A stretch of DNA of 12,357 bases from JBBSOW01 sp038259365. Lineage in GTDB: Bacteria; Actinomycetota; Actinomycetes; Propionibacteriales; Propionibacteriaceae. Below are positions 7,066 through 12,357 of the stretch, piece by piece. The notes beneath the pieces were generated by a model. It searched no databases and was not told the DNA's origin. It saw only the letters and a list, made by a program, of their open reading frames with translations. The position numbers and the translations under genes were made by a program. The stretch covers positions 1 through 12,357 of the forward strand of contig JBBSOW010000093.1 of assembly GCA_038259365.1 (NCBI GenBank), in the 5' to 3' direction. Every line of letters starts with the position of its first letter. The stretch's first letter is position 1.

Positions 7066-7459
7066 GATGGGGACAGCACCGCCCGCAGGCGGGCGGCGGC
7101 GTCGTCGGAACCTCACCTACCCCGTCGCCCTCGCTGGGCTGAAGCATCGTATGGGGGTCGAGGGTCTCGACCACGCTACGTTCTCCCCCGGCGGACCGGA
7201 CGACGACATTGCACGGCAAAAGCGCGCCGAGCTGGGCCTGCGCGGCGAGGGCCTTGCTCGCGAGACCGGGATTACACGCCGCGAGAATGACGTAGTCACC
7301 GACCGCGGAGGCCGCGTCGGCGCCCAACTTCGCGTCCACGGTCGCCTTGATATTCGATTCCGGTCAGGATCCCGAAGCCCTGATCGCCAGGGCGAAGCGG
7401 GTACGTTCGACCGCTTCGGTAGAGCGCAGCGGCATGGTGATGGAGTGAGTGTAGATCAG
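7020..7459 (-). pseudogene. DUF302-family gene relic with three frameshifts
   Basis: On the minus strand pieces of a DUF302 domain lie in order but in different frames. The first piece (about 7459-7385) reads IYTHSITMPLRSTEAVERTRFALA. After a one-base loss near 7383 comes QGFGILT. After a one-base gain near 7352 the main piece follows (KATVDAKLGAD, VILAACNPGLASKALA, LLPCNVVV) to about 7111. After another shift near 7110 comes DDAAARLRAVL, ending at TGA 7022-7020. The A-C-N-P and LLPCNVVV motifs are hallmarks of DUF302, a fold of uncertain function often found near sulfur or redox genes. AAGGAG (7471-7466) sits six bases before CTG 7459, where an ATG would be expected. As it stands no full-length protein can be made, unless some of the shifts are sequencing errors. 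Confidence 0.75.
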
Positions 7460-7503
7460 GTTCAGCTCCTTGAGTCGAGGATTGGCAATGAAATGGCTGT
7501 CCC

Positions 7504-7671
7504 TCAGGGCTTGCGGAAAAACCGTTGCCACCAGCCGGGCTGAGGCGCATCTTGGTCGTGTCCCAGGCATTGGTCACCGCGGGGCACCCGGCTCATCACC
7601 TGGTCCACGTGCTGGCCGCACCCGGCCCAGGTTGTCTTGCCACACTTCTTGCAGGTTACGGCTCGACACAT
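7504..7671 (-). CDS. Small Cys/His-rich putative zinc-binding protein (55 aa)
   Basis: Start ATG 7671 follows GAGGA at seven bases spacing, and the frame ends at TGA 7506-7504. It begins MCRAVTCKKCGKTTWAGCGQ and continues HVDQVMSRVPRGDQCLGH, with a basic aromatic tail PGWWQRFFRKP. Cys7-x2-Cys10, Cys18, His21, Cys35 and His38 could form one or two zinc sites of zinc-ribbon type. I recognise the opening MCRAVTCKxCGKTTWAGCGxHVDQV as that of a widespread short actinobacterial protein of unknown function. It is 89 bp downstream of the MBL-rhodanese gene on the same strand and 31 bp upstream of the DUF302 relic, so the three may once have formed one transcription unit. GATAAT upstream (about 7700) could be its own -10, though I see no good -35. 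Function unknown. Confidence 0.82.
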   Translation of the reverse strand: MCRAVTCKKCGKTTWAGCGQHVDQVMSRVPRGDQCLGHDQDAPQPGWWQRFFRKP

Positions 7672-7760
7672 GTGATGGTCCTCTATTCGGAAAGTAGATC
7701 GATTATCCCGCTCGCTGGGACGGCTAGGGGCTTGGGGTTCGGCGTGAAGCAGTGCACGGA

Positions 7761-9113
7761 TCAGCTGGTGAGGGTCACCCCGGCGGTCTCGGCGTCATCG
7801 AAGGCCGCATCGATGTGGATCGGTTCCTTGCCTCCTCGCTGGAGGAGGCTGGACGCAACCCCGGCCCGATAACCCGAGCCGCAATGCACCCACACCGGCC
7901 CATCGGGAACGTCAGCCATGCGGGTCAGCACGTCGTGCAGGGGAATGTTCACCGCGCCCGGGAGGTGCGACTCCTGGTATTCATCGGTGCGTCGCACGTC
8001 CAACACCGTCGCATTCTCGGGCCCCTCGGCTACCAACGAGTCCCAATCGACCCTCGGGTAGGCCGACGTCGGCGCGTGTGGCGCCATGTCGCTTGGCCCG
8101 GTGCCGATCGCCGCGTCCGGGGAATCGATGCCGATCCGCGACAGATCGCGGATGGCCTGTTCCACCTCCTCCTCGCTGCCGGCCAGGGTTATCCGGTTCC
8201 CCCACGGCAAGACCCAGCCCAGGAAGGTCGTGAAGCTGCTGCCGTCGCCGTATTCGAAACTCACCGCCCCGCTGAGGTGGGAGTCCGCGAAGGCCACTCG
8301 CTCGCGCAGGTCGACCACCCATTCCCCGTCGTCCAGGCGTCGCGTCAGCTCGTCGGCGTCGAGCGGCTCGGGCACCGACAGATCCGCCGGGCCGGGCCCC
8401 TTGAGGTTGGCCGGGCTCATGTGCGTGTAGTAGGCGGGGTAGGCCGTCAGGTTGGCGATGAGTTCGCGCACGAAGTGGTCCTCATCGGCATCGGTCAAGG
8501 CGTGGTTGGTGCTCCGCTGCTCGCCCACGGTCGAGCTATCCGCACCCGTCGCCGGGCCGCTGGAGCAGAAGGAGCCGAACCCGTGCGTGGGGTAGAGCCG
8601 CGCGCCAGCGTCGGCCTCGTCGGCGATGCGATGCGCCGAGGCGTACTGGGCGCGCGTCAGCCCCTCGGTCTTGGCGGGATCCACCAAATCCGTGCGCCCC
8701 ACAGAGCCGAACAACAGACTCCCCCCAGAGAATATTGCCTGCTCGCCGTGGTGGGTGATCACGTACGAAAGATGGGTTTCGGTATGACCGGGCGTGGCCA
8801 CCGCCCGCAGCGTCAGCTCGCCGACCGTGCGCTCCTCACCGTCGCTGATCGGCGCGCGGTCGTACTGCACGGGGTCGGCGACGTTGACCAGGTAGGTCGC
8901 ACCGGTCACCGCCGACAGTTCCAGCCCGCCGGTGACGTAGTCGTTGTGAATGTGCGTCTCCGCGATGTGGGTGATTTTCACCCCGGCCTGGCTCGCGGCC
9001 GCAAGGACCCTATCGATGTCACGTTGGGGATCGATCACTACGGCGACCCGGCCATCGTGCGCCAGGTACGAGCGATCCCCCAGCGATGAGGTCTCAATGA
9101 CCTTGACGTCCAT
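7761..9113 (-). CDS. MBL-fold hydrolase with two C-terminal rhodanese domains (persulfide dioxygenase/sulfurtransferase type)
   Basis: The 450-residue protein has a metallo-beta-lactamase domain at 1-240 (THIHND at 53-58, TPGHT at 108-112, SGGSLLFGSVGRTDL at 129-143, YPTHGFGSFCS at 174-184) and two rhodanese domains at about 250-340 and 355-445. It resembles ETHE1/CstB-like proteins, which oxidise persulfide to sulfite and move sulfane sulfur. The second rhodanese carries the active loop HCGSGYRAG with catalytic Cys411; the first has no Cys in the matching loop and is probably structural. The family's carboxylate iron ligand, Asp in the GD of TGDxLL, is Gly131 here. Start ATG 9113 has AAAGGAG five bases upstream. 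In-frame extension to 9464 is antisense to the GntR gene and is rejected. It is divergent from the GntR regulator, sharing the palindrome at 9142-9155. Cytoplasmic. Persulfide chemistry is inferred from family. Confidence 0.9.
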   Translation of the reverse strand: MDVKVIETSSLGDRSYLAHDGRVAVVIDPQRDIDRVLAAASQAGVKITHIAETHIHNDYVTGGLELSAVTGATYLVNVADPVQYDRAPISDGEERTVGELTLRAVATPGHTETHLSYVITHHGEQAIFSGGSLLFGSVGRTDLVDPAKTEGLTRAQYASAHRIADEADAGARLYPTHGFGSFCSSGPATGADSSTVGEQRSTNHALTDADEDHFVRELIANLTAYPAYYTHMSPANLKGPGPADLSVPEPLDADELTRRLDDGEWVVDLRERVAFADSHLSGAVSFEYGDGSSFTTFLGWVLPWGNRITLAGSEEEVEQAIRDLSRIGIDSPDAAIGTGPSDMAPHAPTSAYPRVDWDSLVAEGPENATVLDVRRTDEYQESHLPGAVNIPLHDVLTRMADVPDGPVWVHCGSGYRAGVASSLLQRGGKEPIHIDAAFDDAETAGVTLTS

Positions 9114-9141
9114 GGCTGCTCCTTTGCCGTCGATTGTCCCT

Positions 9142-9155
9142 AATGTACGTACATT
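9142..9155. promoter_or_regulatory. Perfect 14-bp palindrome, candidate GntR operator
   Basis: AATGTACGTACATT is an exact inverted repeat in the 79-97 bp gap between the divergent MBL-rhodanese and GntR genes. Its left arm is also the -10 (TACATT on the minus strand) of the MBL gene. TGTAC-GTACA dyads of this length suit GntR-family dimers. The linked GntR/UTRA protein is the obvious candidate to bind it. Confidence 0.68.
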
Positions 9156-9170
9156 TGCTACGGTTTGCAA
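9142..9170 (-). promoter_or_regulatory. Promoter of the MBL-rhodanese gene
   Basis: On the minus strand TTGCAA (9170-9165), a 17-bp spacer and TACATT (9147-9142) each match four of six consensus positions. The start point would be about 20 bp before ATG 9113, leaving room for AAAGGAG. The -10 lies inside the palindrome, so a bound regulator would block it. Confidence 0.5.
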
Positions 9171-9210
9171 TTTAGCCCGACACACGAGGTGGGTGAGTAC
9201 ATTGGCCTCG

Positions 9211-9960
9211 ATGAGTGCCATTGATCGGGCCAGCCGCGAGCCGTTGTGGTCGCAGGTGCACGCCGACCTGTTGCGCCGGCTGGCCGCTGGAGAGTTCACC
9301 GACGGATTTCCCGGCGAAACCCGCCTCCGAGGGGAGTACGGCGTTTCCCGCCATACCGTTCGGGAGGCGTTGCGACTTATCCGCGCGGCGGGACTGGTGC
9401 GCTCCGGGCGCGGGCGCTCCAGTGAGGTGCTGGCGACCACGATCGAGCAGCCCCTAGGCAGCATCTACTCCCTCTTCCGGGAGATCGAAGACCAAGGAAT
9501 GACCCAAGAAAGCATCGTCCTGGCCTGCACCCTGGCGACCGATCCACAAGCAGCCGAACACCTGGCGCTAGCCCCCGAGACCGAACTGTTCGCCCTCGAG
9601 CGGATCCGACTCGCCGAGGGCGAGCCGCTGGCCCACGACTGCGTCTGGCTGCCCGGTGAGATCGGCGCGCCGCTGCTGCACACCGACTTCGGCCGCACCT
9701 CGCTCTATGACGAACTCGAACGTCATCAGGCCCCTCGCCCCGACGGCGGACGCGAACGCATCACCGCCACGAACCTCTCCGAGGCCAGGGCCGAACAGCT
9801 CCGCGTGCCCCCCGGGACCGCAGCGCTCGTCATCGAGCGCACCGGGCTCTGGCGGAACAAACCCATCGAGTGCCGACGCACCACCGTGCGCGCCGATCGC
9901 TTTACCCTGCTCATGTCGTGGAGCCACAACGGATACGACATCGACGGCCAAACCGGATAG
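9211..9960 (+). CDS. GntR-family regulator with UTRA effector domain
   Basis: The 249-residue protein begins with a GntR winged helix-turn-helix at about 10-75 (PLWSQVHADLLRRLAAGEF, then GETRLRGEYGVSRHTVREAL and GLVRSGRGRSSEVL). A UTRA ligand domain follows at about 95-240, with the family-like FALERIRLAEGEPLAHDCVWLP and ERTGLWRNKPIECRRTTVRADRF. UTRA domains bind small metabolites; the ligand here may be a sulfur compound, which is inference from the neighbour. I take ATG 9211, which places the usual few residues before the DNA-binding domain. GTG 9193, with GAGGT close upstream, would add six residues and is a real alternative. Longer in-frame extensions to 8950 are antisense to the MBL gene. 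Probable role: control of the divergent MBL-rhodanese gene and of itself. Confidence 0.9.
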   Translation: MSAIDRASREPLWSQVHADLLRRLAAGEFTDGFPGETRLRGEYGVSRHTVREALRLIRAAGLVRSGRGRSSEVLATTIEQPLGSIYSLFREIEDQGMTQESIVLACTLATDPQAAEHLALAPETELFALERIRLAEGEPLAHDCVWLPGEIGAPLLHTDFGRTSLYDELERHQAPRPDGGRERITATNLSEARAEQLRVPPGTAALVIERTGLWRNKPIECRRTTVRADRFTLLMSWSHNGYDIDGQTG

Positions 9961-9988
9961 GGGCGTGCGATATTGCTGCGCCTGCGTC

Positions 9989-9994
9989 TAGCAT
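9989..9994 (+). promoter_or_regulatory. -10 box for a probably leaderless VOC transcript
   Basis: TAGCAT fits the actinobacterial TAnnnT -10 pattern and ends seven bases before ATG 10002, so transcription could start at or next to that codon. No ribosome binding site is seen before either ATG 9993 or 10002, which agrees with a leaderless message. No clear -35 is visible. Confidence 0.4.
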
Positions 9995-10001
9995 GCGAGA
10001 G

Positions 10002-10709
10002 ATGACCTCCTGGCTGCTGGCCTTGACCTTCGACGCGCACAACCCGGCTCGTCTGGCGGACTTCTGGGCCGGTGTGTTGGGACGGACGGTTATCGACGAC
10101 GACCGCGGTGCGCTGCTACTGCGTGGGTCGCAAACCCAGGTCGGCCTGCGGTTCGCCCCGAGCCGCACCGAGAAGACCGGCCCGAATCGGGTGCACCCCC
10201 ACCTGACCAGCGCCAGCCCCGACGGACAGCGGGACACGGTTTTCTCGGCGCTCGCCCTCGGCGCCGTTCACCTCGACGTCGGCCAGCACCCCGACGAGGG
10301 ACACGTCGTCCTGGCCGATCCCGAAGGCAACGAGTTCTGCGTCATCGAACCCCACAACTCCTACCTGGCCGGCTGCGGCTTTCTCGGCGAGCTCGCCTGT
10401 GACGGCACCCGCCGAACCGGGCTCTTCTGGGCCGCGGCGCTGGGCTGGCCGCTGGTGTGGGAGGAGGGCCAGGAGACGGCAGTCCAATCCCCCGAGGGCG
10501 GCACCAAGGTCGCGTGGGGTGGCCCGCCAGTGACGCCGAAGCACGCGCGAAACCGGCAACGCTTCGACCTCACCCCGGTGGACGGCGACCTGACCGCGGA
10601 GGTCGAGCGACTGGTGTCGCTCGGAGCGGCCCAGCTCGACAGCACCGGAGACGGCTGCGTCGAGCTAGCCGACCCGGACGGCAACGAGTTCTGTCTCGCT
10701 CAGGGCTGA
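10002..10709 (+). CDS. Two-domain VOC (glyoxalase-like) protein
   Basis: The 235-residue protein is two tandem vicinal-oxygen-chelate modules. The first runs from LLALTFDAHNPARLADFWAGVLG (5-27) to VVLADPEGNEFCVIEP (102-117); the second from about GELACDGTRRTGLFWAAALGW (129-149) to VELADPDGNEFCLAQG (220-235). The repeated LADP(E/D)GNEFC ending is typical of the glyoxalase-like VOC group in actinobacteria. In metal-dependent VOC enzymes the Glu in this motif is a ligand; members include glyoxalases, dioxygenases and resistance proteins, and many have no known substrate. I chose ATG 10002 because TAGCAT at 9989-9994 suggests a leaderless start; ATG 9993 would add three residues. It begins 41 bp after the GntR gene on the same strand but appears to have its own promoter. 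Function unassigned. Confidence 0.86.
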   Translation: MTSWLLALTFDAHNPARLADFWAGVLGRTVIDDDRGALLLRGSQTQVGLRFAPSRTEKTGPNRVHPHLTSASPDGQRDTVFSALALGAVHLDVGQHPDEGHVVLADPEGNEFCVIEPHNSYLAGCGFLGELACDGTRRTGLFWAAALGWPLVWEEGQETAVQSPEGGTKVAWGGPPVTPKHARNRQRFDLTPVDGDLTAEVERLVSLGAAQLDSTGDGCVELADPDGNEFCLAQG

Positions 10710-10848
10710 CCGCAGACGCGGGGCGCGGATCAACGCGATGCGGCATCCGATCCGACCCGTTGTGTGCGGCTTGTCGTATCGGCGGGATGCTGTTCGTGGA
10801 GAGGGTAGAAGGCGGCGTTCGGTCCGCCCGGAACGTGAGGAGAAGCGA

Positions 10849-11211
10849 ACGACGCACTACTTGTTGACCGTCCACGGTCCTGCCGTGATGACGCAGTTCG
10901 GCGGCTATGGCTCCAAGGAGCGAATGGAGGAGGCGCTCGCCGCGACCGACGCCTTCAACGGTGGGCTTCGCGCCGACGGCTACTGGGTCTTCGCCGGCGG
11001 CCTTCAGCCGGCATCGACCGCGACCGTCGTCGACGGCCGGGGTGAGACTCCGGTGCTGACCGACGGCCCCTACCTGGAGACCAAGGAGGTCATCGCGGGC
11101 TTCTGGGTCATCGACGCACCCGACCTGGGTATGGCGCTGAAGCTCGCGGCCGCCGGGTCCAGGGCGTGCGAGGGCAAGGTCGAGGTCCGCCCCTTCGATG
11201 GACTCGGCTGA
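10849..11211 (+). CDS. YCII/DGPF-family protein with an apparent ACG start
   Basis: The 120-residue domain reads THYLLTVHGP, then FGGYGSKERMEEALAATDAFNGGLRADGYWVFAGGL, then the signature LTDGPYLETKE at about residues 65-75 and GFWVIDAPDLGMALKLAA. It is the YCII-like (ferredoxin-like) fold often encoded next to ECF sigma factors, called DGPF proteins. Relatives start MTHYLL, and here the codon in that place is ACG (10849-10851), with GAGGAG (10837-10842) six bases upstream. So either ACG is used as a rare start, ATG mutated to ACG, or the base is a sequencing error. ATG 10738 is in frame but would add 37 Arg-rich residues unlike the family; TTG 10861 would remove the first strand. A probable sigma-factor remnant overlaps its end. 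Function unknown; regulatory or catalytic roles have been proposed for the family. Confidence 0.78.
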   Translation, partial: TTHYLLTVHGPAVMTQFGGYGSKERMEEALAATDAFNGGLRADGYWVFAGGLQPASTATVVDGRGETPVLTDGPYLETKEVIAGFWVIDAPDLGMALKLAAAGSRACEGKVEVRPFDGLG

Positions 11212-11431
11212 ATCGGGCCCGGCGACCGACCGATGCCCAAAAGACGGAGACCCGCTGCGCCCCGAGCTCACCGAGGAGGCCATCCGGCTGACCCAGCCCC
11301 GGTCGTGGCCCATGCTTGGCCGAATCCGATCCGCCGGAGCGCCTAATGGGGGTGCAGGCCCGATCACAGCAGTGGTTATCACCCGGCTCGTGGGCGCGGA
11401 TTCGCGGGGCTCCGACGGGGCTGGGGCGTGA
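11198..11431 (+). pseudogene. Probable remnant of an ECF42-type sigma factor
   Basis: A frame starting ATG 11198 inside the end of the YCII gene, the usual overlap for its sigma-factor partner, encodes 77 residues. Only GDPLRPELTEEAIRLT (about 11249-11293) looks familiar: it matches the start of the C-terminal TPR-like region of ECF42 sigma factors, where relatives read RPxLxxEAIRLxR. The sigma-2 and sigma-4 domains are missing. The rest (PRSWPMLGRIRSAGAPNGG and on) matches nothing I know. The simplest reading is a sigma gene with a large internal deletion and a decayed 3' end. The match is short and could be chance. The following stretch to 11505 shows no gene. Confidence 0.42.
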
Positions 11432-11505
11432 TGTGACAGCGGTTGGTTTTGACTGTTACGCTCGGCGAGTTCGGGGACGCTGGCCATCTACTTGAAGGTA
11501 CATCT

Positions 11506-12357
11506 ATGCTCTCGTCCCGCAGAACACTGTCGCGCAAACTCGTGGCCTGTCTGTCTGTTCCGGTCATCGCGACCGGAATCCTGTTGGCCGGTGCCGGCAC
11601 CGCGGCGGCTTCCCCCGGTGATGCGTCGGCGGTGGGGATCCTGGCCGATGTCGACGCGGTGGTGGTAGGTGGTCCCAGCCCCTCGGTTGATGACCGCATC
11701 GGTGAGGTGACCGCACCCCCCGGCGGCGAGCGGAGCCTCGCCGGCGCGGAGACCGAGATCAACGTCGATCTTGGGCCCGACCTCGGAGTGCAGCCCGCCA
11801 CGCGGGCGCAGCTGGTCGAGACGACGGCCACGAGCGATGCCGACGGCTCTGCGGCCACGGCCGAGGTGACCGGCGCGGAGATCGGCACGGCCGGCGGGAT
11901 CCTGGCCCTCGACGCCGTCGGCTCGGAGGTCAGTTGCCCGGTGGATGGCCCGGCGACCGCCGCCGTCACCCCGCCGGCAACGGTCACCCTCGATGGCGTC
12001 GAGGTGGTCCTCGACGCGGACGGGGAGACCGAGATCGTGGTCGGTGATGACCCCAACCTGGCGACGCTCACGCTGACCGTGGATGAGCAGACGACGACCT
12101 CCCAGACCGCGGCGGCGACCGCGTTCGTCTTCGGCGTCGATCAGGACTTTCCCGGCATTGTCACCGCCGTGGGGACGCTAACATTTGCCCAGACCTCCTG
12201 CGAAGCTCCCCTCGTCGCGCCGACCGCGGCATCGCTGGACCCCGATTCGGGCCCGACCGCCGGTGGCACCGAGGTCACGATCACCGGCACCGGGTTCGTT
12301 CCCGGGGACACCACCGTGGCCATCGGTGATCAAAACGTCCCGGCCGACGAGGTCGAC
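11506..12357 (+). CDS. Secreted surface protein with IPT/TIG domain (3' end outside the window)
   Basis: ATG 11506 follows GAAGGT with six bases spacing, and the frame stays open to the window edge (284 codons). The N-terminus has a Sec signal: basic SSRRTLSRK, hydrophobic LVACLSVPVIATGILLAGAG and a likely cleavage after AGTAAA (about residue 36). The next 200 residues are acidic and rich in Ala, Val, Thr and Gly (a beta-rich extracellular region with two Cys, in VSCPVDGP and TSCEAP), of no family I can name. From about residue 237, PTAASLDPDSGPTAGGTEVTITGTGFVPG is a clear IPT/TIG immunoglobulin-like repeat, found in cell-surface and adhesive proteins. Cell-wall or extracellular location is expected; anchor and full length are unseen. 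A TTGACT at about 11448 could be a -35, but no good -10 follows. Confidence 0.82.
   Translation, partial: MLSSRRTLSRKLVACLSVPVIATGILLAGAGTAAASPGDASAVGILADVDAVVVGGPSPSVDDRIGEVTAPPGGERSLAGAETEINVDLGPDLGVQPATRAQLVETTATSDADGSAATAEVTGAEIGTAGGILALDAVGSEVSCPVDGPATAAVTPPATVTLDGVEVVLDADGETEIVVGDDPNLATLTLTVDEQTTTSQTAAATAFVFGVDQDFPGIVTAVGTLTFAQTSCEAPLVAPTAASLDPDSGPTAGGTEVTITGTGFVPGDTTVAIGDQNVPADEVD

Noticed and set aside
7752..9089. Long plus-strand open frame of 445 codons
   Set aside because: It is antisense to the MBL-rhodanese gene, is Arg/His/Gly rich with no family motifs, and reflects GC-rich codon use of the real gene.
8950..9210. Upstream in-frame extension of the GntR gene
   Set aside because: It would run through the MBL gene and its promoter on the opposite strand. 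The DNA-binding domain starts just after ATG 9211.
10570..11487. Minus-strand open frame of 305 codons
   Set aside because: It is antisense to the VOC end, the YCII gene and the sigma remnant, with no motifs.
11379..12071. Minus-strand Ser/Thr/Pro-rich open frame of 230 codons
   Set aside because: It is antisense to the secreted IPT/TIG protein. That protein has a signal peptide and ribosome binding site, while this frame has neither.

Overview
This is a GC-rich window with the codon use, alternative start codons and gene families of a high-GC actinobacterium. I cannot name a genus. It reads as accessory chromosome: short transcription units in alternating directions, each next to its own regulator, plus several decaying genes. 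No rRNA, tRNA, CRISPR array, insertion sequence or phage gene was seen.

Left part (1-4126). The window opens inside the 3' end of a MazF/PemK-type toxin gene. A DASS-family (SLC13-like) anion/dicarboxylate transporter follows on the plus strand. It converges on a minus-strand operon of a MarR-type repressor and a 14-TM DHA2-type (EmrB/QacA) drug exporter. The two genes share an ATGA stop/start overlap. An imperfect palindrome next to the repressor's -10 box is a good candidate autoregulatory operator.

Metal part (4127-6730). A 330-bp intergenic region carries a G-tract palindrome resembling CsoR-family copper operators, 117 bp before a Tat-exported three-domain multicopper oxidase with all copper ligands present. 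Next come a small thioredoxin-like CPxW protein and a heavy-metal MerR regulator, transcribed divergently across a MerR-type dyad.

Decayed and sulfur part (6731-9960). A truncated, frameshifted zinc-type alcohol dehydrogenase relic abuts, tail to tail, a DUF302 relic with three frameshifts. Upstream of the DUF302 relic, on the same strand, lie an intact 55-residue Cys/His-rich protein and a full-length MBL-fold protein with two rhodanese domains (persulfide dioxygenase/sulfurtransferase type). A GntR/UTRA regulator is divergent from the latter. A perfect 14-bp palindrome in the shared promoter overlaps the MBL gene's -10 box.

Right part (9961-12357). A two-domain VOC (glyoxalase-like) protein, possibly leaderless, is followed by a YCII/DGPF protein whose expected ATG reads ACG. 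A remnant that looks like an ECF42-type sigma factor, the usual partner of DGPF proteins, comes next. The window ends inside a large secreted protein with an IPT/TIG domain.

I see no clearly new defence or mobile system. The most informative observations are the three regulator/operator pairs, the short Cys/His protein, the ACG start, and the cluster of relics.
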